Shown here one piece after another: positions 8,317-16,164 of a stretch of 64,000 nt of DNA. This DNA is from Bacteroidaceae bacterium. GTDB taxonomy: Bacteria > Bacteroidota > Bacteroidia > Bacteroidales > Bacteroidaceae. The notes under the pieces are model-generated. The model searched no databases, had not been told where the DNA came from, and was given only the letters and a program-made list of their open reading frames with translations. The stretch is from assembly GCA_017650105.1 (NCBI GenBank), contig JAGCFO010000028.1, positions 35,210 to 99,209 on the forward strand, read 5' to 3'. How positions within the stretch are numbered: the stretch's first letter is position 1; the number at the start of each line of letters is the position of its first letter. Made by a program: the position numbers and the translations under genes.

Positions 8317-8956
8317 GCGGGCGTTGTCGGCTGACGGGCTATCGGGATTTGCCGTGTGGCACATCACCGAGTCGGAGGAGGAGTTGCTGAGCCTGCTTCC
8401 TTCGGATGTGGATTTTTCCGATATCATGAAGGCGAAGAGCAAGGCGCGTCGTTTGGAGCGACTGGCTGTGCGCGCCCTTCTTGCCCAAACGCTAGGCAGG
8501 GAGCATATCATCAATAATCTTCCTTCGGGACGTCCCGTTCTTGTCGACGGCAGTTGGCAGATAAGCGTCTCGCACACATCGGAGTGGGCTGCCCTTGCGT
8601 GGAGTAAGCAGCAGGGTGTGGGCATTGACATCGAGCGCCGTTCGAATAGGGTGTTACGGGTGTCGAGCCGGTTTATCAACGAGAGCGAGCGTGAGGCAGC
8701 TCAAACGTTTGGCAATCTTACGTCGCCCGAGTACGAACTGCTGATATGGGCAGCAAAAGAGTCGCTGTACAAACTTCTCGACAGACGAGGGCTTGACTTG
8801 CTTCACAACGTGCAAGTGATTCCTGATGGAGCCATAAGTGAACGTGGTGCATGCAGTGTTCGTGTCGAAGGGGAAGCAAAGCATTTTCCGCTTCTCTATA
8901 GATTTCACCCAGAATATGTCCTTGCCGTAGTCGGCACATCAGTTTCCCAAGTGTAA
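8306..8956 (+). CDS. 4'-phosphopantetheinyl transferase superfamily protein
   Basis: This enzyme would transfer the phosphopantetheine arm from CoA to a carrier protein serine. The ATG at 8306 gives 216 residues; a TTG six bases earlier is possible but less likely. The two Sfp-type signatures are present: GVGIDIERR (Mg2+-binding Asp/Glu) around residue 110 and IWAAKESLYKLLDRRG around residue 152. An upstream ISVSHTSEWAALAW stretch matches the substrate-pocket histidine region. The length is typical for Sfp-type enzymes. It overlaps gldE by 11 bp and so belongs to the ssb-gldE operon. The carrier protein it serves is not in the window. Confidence 0.88.
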   Translation: MLSERALSADGLSGFAVWHITESEEELLSLLPSDVDFSDIMKAKSKARRLERLAVRALLAQTLGREHIINNLPSGRPVLVDGSWQISVSHTSEWAALAWSKQQGVGIDIERRSNRVLRVSSRFINESEREAAQTFGNLTSPEYELLIWAAKESLYKLLDRRGLDLLHNVQVIPDGAISERGACSVRVEGEAKHFPLLYRFHPEYVLAVVGTSVSQV

Positions 8957-9020
8957 TCTACAAGCAACGTACGAGGGGAATGAGCGATTTCGAAGATGTT
9001 GTTTTCTCGCGATTTGTTTT

Positions 9021-9097
9021 GCGCAACAAATAATTATTTTTGGAGAAGGGAAAATTTTTTTTGGAGAACAAATAAAAATTTTTCCCTTCTTCATATT
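9021..9097. repeat. 21-bp phased GRAGAA array, copy 3 (orientation switch)
   Basis: A degenerate GCGCAA unit at 9021 is followed by GGAGAA at 9042 and 9063, each 21 bp on. The array then flips orientation through a shared A/T tract to TTCTTC at 9087. Confidence 0.85.
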
Positions 9098-9234
9098 TTG
9101 CGTTGCGTGCTTGAGGCGAAAACCTCCTTTCTCCAGTTTCGGCACGAAAGAGCAAATCAGGTAGAGTAGGGAAGCGAGGCATCCCTTTCATTAAGGGAAG
9201 CGACAAAAAAAAGTGTTCAATTCAAACGAAAAGA

Positions 9235-9266
9235 TTTGGAAAAAGCGAAAAGATTCTCTATCTTTG
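9235..9266 (+). promoter_or_regulatory. Promoter of the GH43-CE8-GH3 gene run
   Basis: TTTG at 9235-9238 and TATCTTTG at 9259-9266 are separated by 20 bp, the Bacteroidota consensus spacing. The GH43 start is about 64 bp downstream. Confidence 0.8.
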
Positions 9267-9329
9267 TGGAGTATTATGCGAAATATGTCCCTGCGTTAGC
9301 TTGCCGCGCTGGGCAAGACCTTTAATTGT

Positions 9330-11027
9330 ATGCAAATTATGAGAAATTGGCTAGTCTTTTCCTTGCTTGCCCTGTGGGGTATAGCTCTCGCTGCTCAGAA
9401 ACCTTATGTGTCGGAAGTATGGTGTGCCGACTTGGGTAACGGGCAGTACAAGAATCCTGTGCTCTATGCCGACTATAGCGATCCTGACGTCTGCCGCGTA
9501 GGCAACGATTTCTATATGACAGCATCGAGCTTCAACTGCATTCCCGGTCTTCCCATCCTGCACTCGCAAGACCTTGTCAATTGGGAGATTATAGGGCATG
9601 CGGTTCCCTGGGCCCTCCATCCGTTCAGCGACGTTAAGCCCCAGCACGGCAACCATATATGGGCTCCCTCTATCCGATATCACGACGGCAGATTCTATAT
9701 CTTCTGGGGTGACCCTGACGAGGGCGTCTATCAAGTAAGCGCCCAAACCGCCGAGGGCCCTTGGACTGAGCCCGTATTAGTTAAGGAAGGGAAGGGAATT
9801 ATTGATACGACGCCGCTTTGGGACGATGATGGGCGTGTGTGGATGGTGCATGCATACGCCGGAAGCCGTGCGGGCTTCAAGAGCGTTATCTCCGTGTGCG
9901 AACTTAATGCCGATGCGACGAAGGCGATAACTCCCTCTCGCGTGGTGTACGACGGGCACGGCACAGACCCTACGTGCGAAGGGCCGAAGTTTTATAAGAA
10001 AGACGGGTACTATTATATTTTCCATCCGGCAGGAGGCGTGCAGACAGGCTGGCAAGTTGTCTTGCGCTCGAAGAACGTGTTTGGACCCTACGAGAAGCGC
10101 ACGGTGCTGGCTCAGGGAAAGACAAAAGTGAACGGTCCTCATCAAGGTGGATGGGTGACAACTCCAACGGGTGAGGACTGGTTTCTGCACTTCCAGGATG
10201 TGGGCCCCCTCGGGCGTATCGTACATCTTCAGCCTATGGAGTGGAAGGAAGGTTGGCCCGTGATAGGTATCGACAAGGATGGAGACGGATGTGGAGACCC
10301 TGTGGAGAAGTATCGAAAGCCCAACGTGGGACATCCCGTTGCGGTGTGCAATCCAGTTGAGTCGGATGAGTTCGACGGCACGACGATTGGTCCTCAATGG
10401 CAGTGGCAAGGAAACTTCAGCGAGAAATGGCACTATTGCGCAGCCGACAAAGGTTTGCTCCGCCTGTTTGCTTCTCCTGTGCCCGATGATGCCGTGAGTC
10501 TCTGGGATGTGAGCAATCTCCTTCTGCAGAAACCGACGGCTCCTGAATTCACTTGCACCACAAAGCTTACGTTCTGTCCTTCAGAGAAATACTTTGGCGA
10601 GAGATGCGGGCTTGTTGTGATGGGACTGGATTATGCCGGATTGGTATTGGAGAATACAGCTGAGGGCATCGTGCTGAGCAAGGTTGTTTGCCAAAATGCC
10701 GACAAAGGAAAGACGGAAACGGTGGAAGAATCGAAAAAGCTGGCAGAGGCTTCTAACGGCGATAAGACACCTTCTTCAACCGTTTGGCTCCGTTGCAAAT
10801 ACACGCAGAACGGTATGGATGCCAAGAACAAACTTGACCAACATGTGGAGGTGATGTTTTCATACAGTACCGACGGCAAGAAGTTCGTCCCTCTGGGCAA
10901 GACTTTTGCTGCTCGGCAAGGGAAATGGATTGGTTGCAAGACGGGAATCTTCTGCAACCGCCCTGCAAAAGAGAAGGTGGATGGAGGATGGTGTGACGTT
11001 GATTTCTTCCACGTCTCGAAGAAGTAG
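9330..11027 (+). CDS. Secreted GH43 glycoside hydrolase with GH43 C-terminal beta-sandwich
   Basis: This 565-residue exported enzyme probably releases arabinofuranose or xylose from plant polysaccharide. A signal peptide covers residues 4-22 (MRNWLVFSLLALWGIALAAQ); the start could be ATG 9330 or 9339. The five-bladed GH43 domain shows all three acids: base D51 in SDPDVCRV, D159 in GIIDTTPLW, and acid E217 in DPTCEGPKFY. From about residue 345 a concanavalin-like beta-sandwich follows (SDEFDGTTIGPQWQWQGN), typical of beta-xylosidase/arabinofuranosidase GH43 members. It leads a run with CE8 and GH3 genes. The exact substrate is inferred only. Confidence 0.9.
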   Translation: MQIMRNWLVFSLLALWGIALAAQKPYVSEVWCADLGNGQYKNPVLYADYSDPDVCRVGNDFYMTASSFNCIPGLPILHSQDLVNWEIIGHAVPWALHPFSDVKPQHGNHIWAPSIRYHDGRFYIFWGDPDEGVYQVSAQTAEGPWTEPVLVKEGKGIIDTTPLWDDDGRVWMVHAYAGSRAGFKSVISVCELNADATKAITPSRVVYDGHGTDPTCEGPKFYKKDGYYYIFHPAGGVQTGWQVVLRSKNVFGPYEKRTVLAQGKTKVNGPHQGGWVTTPTGEDWFLHFQDVGPLGRIVHLQPMEWKEGWPVIGIDKDGDGCGDPVEKYRKPNVGHPVAVCNPVESDEFDGTTIGPQWQWQGNFSEKWHYCAADKGLLRLFASPVPDDAVSLWDVSNLLLQKPTAPEFTCTTKLTFCPSEKYFGERCGLVVMGLDYAGLVLENTAEGIVLSKVVCQNADKGKTETVEESKKLAEASNGDKTPSSTVWLRCKYTQNGMDAKNKLDQHVEVMFSYSTDGKKFVPLGKTFAARQGKWIGCKTGIFCNRPAKEKVDGGWCDVDFFHVSKK

Positions 11028-11141
11028 GCACTCTAGTTCCGCGATAGTAATGCTTCCAGTTTACAGAAAGGAATAACAATCGTCAACTGAAAATCCAAAA
11101 GAGTAATGTTGTTTTCACATCATAAAACTATTTGCCTGATA

Positions 11142-12116
11142 ATGAAAAGAAAGTCATTGTTTATTCTGGCGTTTCTTCTGTTATGCGGAAGTATGGAAAC
11201 ATGGGGCGCAAGTCCTGGATACAAGGATACGATAGTTGTAGCTCGCGATGGTACAGGAGATTACCGTACGCTGACGGAGGCATTTGAGCATTGTCGTGCT
11301 TATATGGATTACACCGTCCATATTCTCGTGAAGAAGGGTTTTTATAAGGAGAAGGTAATCGTTCCTTCGTGGCTGGAGAACATTGTTATCGAAGGGGAAG
11401 ATGTTGAAAACACCATCATCAACTATGATGACCATGCTAACATCAATAATATGGGCACTTTCCGCACATATACCCTGCGAGTTGACGGTAATGCTATCAC
11501 GTTTCGCAATATAACTATCGAGAACAGTGCTCCACAGATGGGGCAGGCAGTAGCTCTTCATACTGAAGGTGACAGATTGGTGTTTATCGGCTGTCGGATT
11601 CTCGGTAATCAAGACACTGTGTTCACGGGGCACGGAGGAGCACGTCTTTACTTCAGCAACTGCTATATAGAAGGTACTACTGACTTCATTTTCGGCCCTG
11701 CAACAGCGTGGTTCGAGAATTGTACCATTCATTGCAAACGTGATAGCTACATCACCGCAGCTTCTACTCCTGCTGATGTGAAATATGGCTATGTGTTCAA
11801 TAAATGTCGTGTCACGTATGCTTCAAATGTTACAAATGTGAAGTTGGGACGCCCTTGGCGCGACTACGCCTACACGCTTTTTATTAACTGTGATTTGGGT
11901 GAGTTGATTGCTCCCGTTGGATGGGTTTCGTGGAACGTTCCCCATCCGGAGCAAACCGTAAGGTACGCAGAGTACGGATGCACGGGTTCTTCTGCCCGAA
12001 CTGAAGATCGTGTGTCTTGGGCACGGCAACTAAGTAAAAAAGAAGCATCTGAAATTACCTTAGAAAAAGTGTTGCTAGGATGGAATCCGCTTGCAAAAGA
12101 ATTGACTAATAAGTAA
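11142..12116 (+). CDS. Pectinesterase (carbohydrate esterase family 8)
   Basis: CE8 enzymes remove methyl esters from homogalacturonan, opening it to pectate lyases such as the PL1 at 19365. The ATG at 11142 gives 324 residues with a clean signal peptide (MKRKSLFILAFLLLCGS); an earlier ATG at 11106 would spoil it. The right-handed beta-helix carries the family residues: Q135 in MGQAVALH, Q157-D158 in GNQDTVF, the nucleophile aspartate D181 in GTTDFIFGPATAWF, and the Arg/Trp pair in LGRPWRDYA. It is 19 bp upstream of the GH3 gene, likely in one transcript. Confidence 0.95.
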   Translation: MKRKSLFILAFLLLCGSMETWGASPGYKDTIVVARDGTGDYRTLTEAFEHCRAYMDYTVHILVKKGFYKEKVIVPSWLENIVIEGEDVENTIINYDDHANINNMGTFRTYTLRVDGNAITFRNITIENSAPQMGQAVALHTEGDRLVFIGCRILGNQDTVFTGHGGARLYFSNCYIEGTTDFIFGPATAWFENCTIHCKRDSYITAASTPADVKYGYVFNKCRVTYASNVTNVKLGRPWRDYAYTLFINCDLGELIAPVGWVSWNVPHPEQTVRYAEYGCTGSSARTEDRVSWARQLSKKEASEITLEKVLLGWNPLAKELTNK

Positions 12117-12135
12117 ATATCACAATAGAGTACAC

Positions 12136-14778
12136 ATGAAAAAGATTTGTATCCCCTTTGTCGCTGCGCTACTGTTTGTAGCATGCAACCACACGTCGAC
12201 AACGTATGAGTTTCCTTTTCAGAATCCTTCGCTCTCTCCCGATGAGCGTGCTGCTGATTTGGTTTCCCGTCTGACGCTGGAACAGAAGACATCCCTCATG
12301 ATGAACAGTTCCCCTGCAATCCCGGAGTTTGGAATTAAACGCTACGACTGGTGGAGCGAGGCCCTTCACGGCTATGCACGCTCGGGTTTGGCTACCGTCT
12401 TCCCGCAGTCGATAGGAATGGCTGCTTCTTTCGACCCTTCGTTGGTGGAAGAAGTTTTCACGGCTGTTTCTGATGAAGCACGTGCCAAAAGTCATCATTT
12501 CGCACAAGAGGGCGACGGAGGACTGGGACGTTATCAAGGTTTAACGGTATGGACTCCCAATATCAACATCTTCCGTGATCCCCGTTGGGGACGCGGGCAG
12601 GAAACCTATGGCGAAGATCCATTCTTAACATCTGAGATGGGCTTGTCGGTAGTCAGAGGACTCCAAGGTCCGGAGAACAGCAAGTACGATAAGTTGCATG
12701 CATGCGCAAAGCATTATGCCGTACATAGTGGGCCCGAGTACGAGAGACACTTTTTCAACGCCGATTCGATTTCGTGGCGCGACTTGAATGAGACATATCT
12801 CTATGCCTTTGAACGTCTCGTGAAAGAGGCGCATGTCCACGAAGTTATGTGTGCGTATAATGCTTTCGAGGGACAGCCTTGCTGTAACAGCGATCAGTTG
12901 CTGATGCAAATTCTTCGCAATAAATGGGGGTATGACGATGTGGTAGTTTCAGACTGTGGAGCTATCGGTGATTTCTTTTCCCCTAATTATCGAAACCATC
13001 GCACTCATCCTGATGCAGCCTCTGCTTCTGCTGATGCTGTACTTTCGGGTACCGACTTGGAGTGCGGAGGAAACTATCGTGCTCTTCCTGCTGCAGTTCA
13101 GAAGGGGTTGATTACTGAGGAGCAGATAAACAAGTCACTGCATCGCCTACTGAGAGCTCGTTTCCAATTGGGAGAGATGGATCCAGATAGCCTTGTAGAG
13201 TGGACTAAGATACCGATGAGCGTTGTTGCCTCGAAGGAACACGATGCTCTTGCACTTAAGATGGCGCGTGAGACGATGGTGCTGTTGCAGAACAAGGATA
13301 ATATTCTTCCACTTAATGCTTCCGATTATGTGGGAGGACGTCGTCTTGCCGTGCTGGGACCTAATGCTGCCGATAGTGTTTGCCTGTCGGGTAATTATAA
13401 CGGAACTCCTCGTCACAGCGTGACAGTTCTCGAGGGTATCACCAAGTATCTTCAGCAACAGGGTGCCGATCCCTCGGTTGTGCTTTATGATAGGGTGAGC
13501 GAGTGGGTTTCCCCTGAGAGTTTCGAGAGCCATTTCAACTATTGTTCTTTTAACGGAGAACCTGGCTTCTATGCTACTTATTTCAATACTCCCCAACCCT
13601 CAGGTAGGCCTGTGGCTACTGCCCATTACACAGCTCCTTTCCGCCTCTGCACTTCGGGAGGTACCGTGTTTGCGCCAGGAGTGAATCTTGAGCGTTTTTC
13701 AGCCGTTTACAAAGCAACTTATCTTGCTCCTATAACGGGAGATGTCGAGGTTCAACTGTTCGTCAATGGTTCTGGTGACGTCGTTGTGAATGATAAGCAG
13801 ATTTGCAGTTTCCGTGAAGGGCACGGTTCTCGCAAGAAATATGGTGTTTTCCATGCTGAGAAAGGAAAAATGTATGACATTACCATCAACTTCGCGTTTT
13901 TCCAGCCTGATGCTCAGCTTAACGTTGATCTTGGCATGAAGCAAGCCTTCTCCGACGAAGCCCTGCTGGCAAGTCTCGAGGGCATTGACGATGTGATATA
14001 TGTGGGAGGCATCTCTCCTCAGCTCGAAGGCGAGGAGATGAATGTTCATTTCGAAGGTTTCTTCGGAGGAGACAGAACGAGCATTGAACTTCCTGTCGTA
14101 CAGCGCCACGCTCTTCAGCTGCTCCATGATGCGGGCAAACGAGTAGTCTTTGTCAATTTGTCTGGTTCGGCATTGGCGTTGGAGCCCGAGACAGAGAGTT
14201 GCGACGCCATTCTTCAGGCTTGGTACGGAGGACAGAGAGCTGGCACAGCCGTTGCTGATGTGCTCTTCGGTGAATATAATCCTGCTGGTAGGCTTCCCGT
14301 TACATTCTATCGCAACGATGCACAACTGGCAGGCTTCGAAGATTATCACATGGCTTCTGGACATACCTATCGCTACACGAAAGCAGATCCTCTCTTCCCG
14401 TTTGGTTTTGGCTTGAGCTACACCACTTTTGAGTATGGAGAGGCAGATGCTAATCCCTCGATGAAGACAGGCAGACGCTATCGCATCACCATTCCCATCT
14501 CCAACGTGGGTTCCCGCGACGGTGAGGAAGTGGTACAGTTGTACGTTAAGCGTGAAAATGACACCGAAGGCCCCTGCTATTCGTTGCGACAGTTCCGCCG
14601 TGTGCCTATCGCAGCGGGTGAGACCGTGAAAGTGCGTTTCAATCTTACGGAGCAGTTCTTCCGTTCCTACGATAATAATTCTGGCTCTCTTGTTACCCTT
14701 CCCGGCACCTATCGTATCTATTACGGCTCCTCCTCTTCAGAAGTAGACCTAAAGAATTTCCTTATGGAAGTGAAATGA
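12136..14778 (+). CDS. GH3 family beta-glycosidase lipoprotein with PA14 insert
   Basis: This 880-residue lipoprotein (signal ends LLFVAC, Cys17) is a GH3 exo-beta-glycosidase. Domain order is the GH3 barrel (about 35-330), the first half of the alpha/beta sandwich, a PA14 domain (about 470-610, GFYATYFNTPQPSG), the rest of the sandwich, and a fibronectin III-like end. The nucleophile is D273 in VVSDCGAIGDF. This architecture is common in beta-xylosidases and beta-glucosidases of gut Bacteroidales; xylosidase is plausible, but the substrate is not fixed by sequence. Lipidation suggests a periplasmic or surface anchor. Its stop codon lies only 23 bp before the next gene's preferred start. Confidence 0.92.
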   Translation: MKKICIPFVAALLFVACNHTSTTYEFPFQNPSLSPDERAADLVSRLTLEQKTSLMMNSSPAIPEFGIKRYDWWSEALHGYARSGLATVFPQSIGMAASFDPSLVEEVFTAVSDEARAKSHHFAQEGDGGLGRYQGLTVWTPNINIFRDPRWGRGQETYGEDPFLTSEMGLSVVRGLQGPENSKYDKLHACAKHYAVHSGPEYERHFFNADSISWRDLNETYLYAFERLVKEAHVHEVMCAYNAFEGQPCCNSDQLLMQILRNKWGYDDVVVSDCGAIGDFFSPNYRNHRTHPDAASASADAVLSGTDLECGGNYRALPAAVQKGLITEEQINKSLHRLLRARFQLGEMDPDSLVEWTKIPMSVVASKEHDALALKMARETMVLLQNKDNILPLNASDYVGGRRLAVLGPNAADSVCLSGNYNGTPRHSVTVLEGITKYLQQQGADPSVVLYDRVSEWVSPESFESHFNYCSFNGEPGFYATYFNTPQPSGRPVATAHYTAPFRLCTSGGTVFAPGVNLERFSAVYKATYLAPITGDVEVQLFVNGSGDVVVNDKQICSFREGHGSRKKYGVFHAEKGKMYDITINFAFFQPDAQLNVDLGMKQAFSDEALLASLEGIDDVIYVGGISPQLEGEEMNVHFEGFFGGDRTSIELPVVQRHALQLLHDAGKRVVFVNLSGSALALEPETESCDAILQAWYGGQRAGTAVADVLFGEYNPAGRLPVTFYRNDAQLAGFEDYHMASGHTYRYTKADPLFPFGFGLSYTTFEYGEADANPSMKTGRRYRITIPISNVGSRDGEEVVQLYVKRENDTEGPCYSLRQFRRVPIAAGETVKVRFNLTEQFFRSYDNNSGSLVTLPGTYRIYYGSSSSEVDLKNFLMEVK

Positions 14779-14801
14779 CAGAATCTCAAAAACAATATGA
14801 T

Positions 14802-15209
14802 ATGAAAAGTTTGAAAAAGATTTGCCTGATGCTGCCAGCCGTTGCGCTGATGCTCATCTCGTGTGTGGCAGACGAAAGTGATATGATTGTTGGTTCGTGG
14901 AAAGTGGTGAAAAGCGAAATTCACGGTTCCGATTTCTCGCCTTCCATTGGCGACGTGTTTAACTTCCATACGGGTGGCAACTATTCAGTGATTGAAGCTG
15001 ACGGTTCCAAGTCGTATGGCATTTGGGAATACCGCAACGAAAACGGGCGTTCGCTCTCTCTCTCTACCGACGATGGTGATGCCAACTATGCAGTTTACGA
15101 AATACAAACGCTCACGTCGCAGACGCTTGTGCTGGGTTTCGATTTCGGATTGATGTACGGCACCTACACTCTTGAACGCTTGCTCGACGGGAATTCCCGC
15201 GACAGGTAG
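14802..15209 (+). CDS. Small lipocalin-like lipoprotein
   Basis: The ATG at 14802 gives 135 residues starting MKSLKKICLMLPAVALMLIS with the lipid-acceptor Cys next. An in-frame ATG at 14775 overlaps the GH3 stop (ATGA) and would add nine residues. The mature part begins with a GSWKVV motif. Alternating beta strands follow (GDVFNFHTGGNYSVIEADG, YGIWEYRNENGRSLSLST), as in lipocalin-like single-barrel lipoproteins of Bacteroidota. It ends the GH43-CE8-GH3 run. A role in binding a sugar or hydrophobic ligand is a guess from the fold only. Confidence 0.75.
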   Translation: MKSLKKICLMLPAVALMLISCVADESDMIVGSWKVVKSEIHGSDFSPSIGDVFNFHTGGNYSVIEADGSKSYGIWEYRNENGRSLSLSTDDGDANYAVYEIQTLTSQTLVLGFDFGLMYGTYTLERLLDGNSRDR

Positions 15210-15228
15210 TGGGCACATTTCTCCTTTT

Positions 15229-15320
15229 GTGTAGATGGGTGTAGATGTTTATACTCATCTACACTTATTTAATGCAATGGGAATCAGTACCTTCCATCGT
15301 AGGGGATAGGAGTGTAGATG
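15229..15320. repeat. Four GTGTAGATG nonamers, one inverted
   Basis: GTGTAGATG occurs at 15229-15237, 15239-15247 and 15312-15320, and its complement CATCTACAC at 15256-15264. The second copy and the inverted copy form a 9-bp stem with an 8-base loop, followed by TTATTT. It may be the terminator of the upstream operon or a regulator site before the gene at 15422. Confidence 0.6.
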
Positions 15321-15381
15321 GTTTTCGAAAAAAAGTAACGCTTTACCTCATTTTTGCAACTCAGTTGCATTTTTGAATGGC

Positions 15382-15389
15382 TATCTTTG
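15382..15389 (+). promoter_or_regulatory. Probable -7 element before the DUF6512-like gene
   Basis: TATCTTTG at 15382-15389 fits the Bacteroidota -7 box and lies 32 bp before the ATG at 15422. The nearest TTTG boxes upstream are badly spaced (25 bp or more). Confidence 0.5.
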
Positions 15390-15421
15390 CAGCAGAATCG
15401 AAAATCAGGCAAACGCATCAT

Positions 15422-15913
15422 ATGAAGAAGACAGAACGTCTACTTGTTATCATCCTTCTGACAGTAATAGGGACATGCATGCACTTTGTGTGTCACCTCC
15501 CGGGCTTCACGCATTGGATGGGAAACATTTTCCCCGTAAACGAGTGTGTATGGGAACACATGAAGATGGTTTTTTACCCTTTGCTGCTGCTTGCCCTCTA
15601 TCTGTGCATTCGTTCTCGCAGCATTCATCCGTTTGGGGGGCCTGTCGTTGTTGCCTTTCCCGCTATGCTGGCGCAGATTGCCCTTTTCTTCTGCTATTGG
15701 CCCTTTTTCCACCATCCCGTACTTCTCCTCGACATCATCATTTATACTTCCGTGATGGTTCTTGCCCTTGTTTGGGGCGAGCGTTTGAGTCGGGTGGCTT
15801 GGGTGCGCAAGACTTGGTGGATATGGATACTTGTTGCCGTAGGCGTTATCCTCGCGTTGGGATACCTTACTTGGAATGCTCCCGACTGGTTCATCTTCAC
15901 TTACACAGAGTAG
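15422..15913 (+). CDS. Polytopic membrane protein, DUF6512-like
   Basis: The ATG at 15422 gives 163 residues. The earlier in-frame ATG at 15377 overlaps the likely promoter and was rejected. About five hydrophobic helices are visible. Between the first two is the conserved-looking segment GNIFPVNECVWEHMKMVFYP, which matches my recollection of DUF6512 proteins (an Asn-Glu-x-x-Trp-Glu-His core). There is no signal for a transporter or enzyme family, and the function is unknown. It stands alone between the lipocalin-like gene and the convergent GH43-GH27 gene. Confidence 0.7.
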   Translation: MKKTERLLVIILLTVIGTCMHFVCHLPGFTHWMGNIFPVNECVWEHMKMVFYPLLLLALYLCIRSRSIHPFGGPVVVAFPAMLAQIALFFCYWPFFHHPVLLLDIIIYTSVMVLALVWGERLSRVAWVRKTWWIWILVAVGVILALGYLTWNAPDWFIFTYTE

Positions 15914-15953
15914 GTTTAAGCGGGTAGAGCAGAGCGCCTTCCATAGACGATTA

Positions 15954-16029
15954 TTCTCAAAGGAAAAAAAATTTTCCCTTCTTCATCTCGCGCGCTGAAG
16001 AAGGAAAAAAATTTTTTTCTTTCTTCATA
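15954..16029. repeat. GRAGAA array, copy 4 (irregular)
   Basis: TTCTCA at 15954, TTCTTC at 15979, forward GAAGAA at 15997 and TTCTTC at 16021 are embedded in A/T tracts with an ATCTCGCGCGC connector. Unlike the other copies, the first step here is 25 bp. It lies between two convergent genes. Confidence 0.7.
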
Positions 16030-16049
16030 ATGATAGAGGTAAAAGTTAG

Positions 16050-16065
16050 CAAGTAAATTTACTTG
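16050..16065. other. 16-bp perfect palindrome
   Basis: CAAGTAAATTTACTTG reads the same on both strands. It is about 100 bp downstream of the minus-strand GH43-GH27 gene and could be a dyad protein site or a small RNA hairpin. No function is assigned. Confidence 0.4.
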
Positions 16066-16164
16066 AATCCTGCTGAGTTATGACAAAGAATGGGTCGCCC
16101 TCAACCAAATTCTGGAAAAGACGATGCCTTGTAAAAAGTTTCTTCCAGAACAGAAAAGAGAGAT

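Larger units (their letters stand above)
8957..9329. other. Intergenic region with repeat array and GH43 promoter
   Basis: This 373-bp stretch has no credible gene. It contains repeat copy 3 (9021-9097) and the promoter at 9235-9266. I saw nothing else of note. Confidence 0.7.

Noticed and set aside
7258..8679. A 473-codon open frame opposite gldE and the phosphopantetheinyl transferase
   Set aside because: It spans two genes with clear motifs on the other strand and has no domain of its own.
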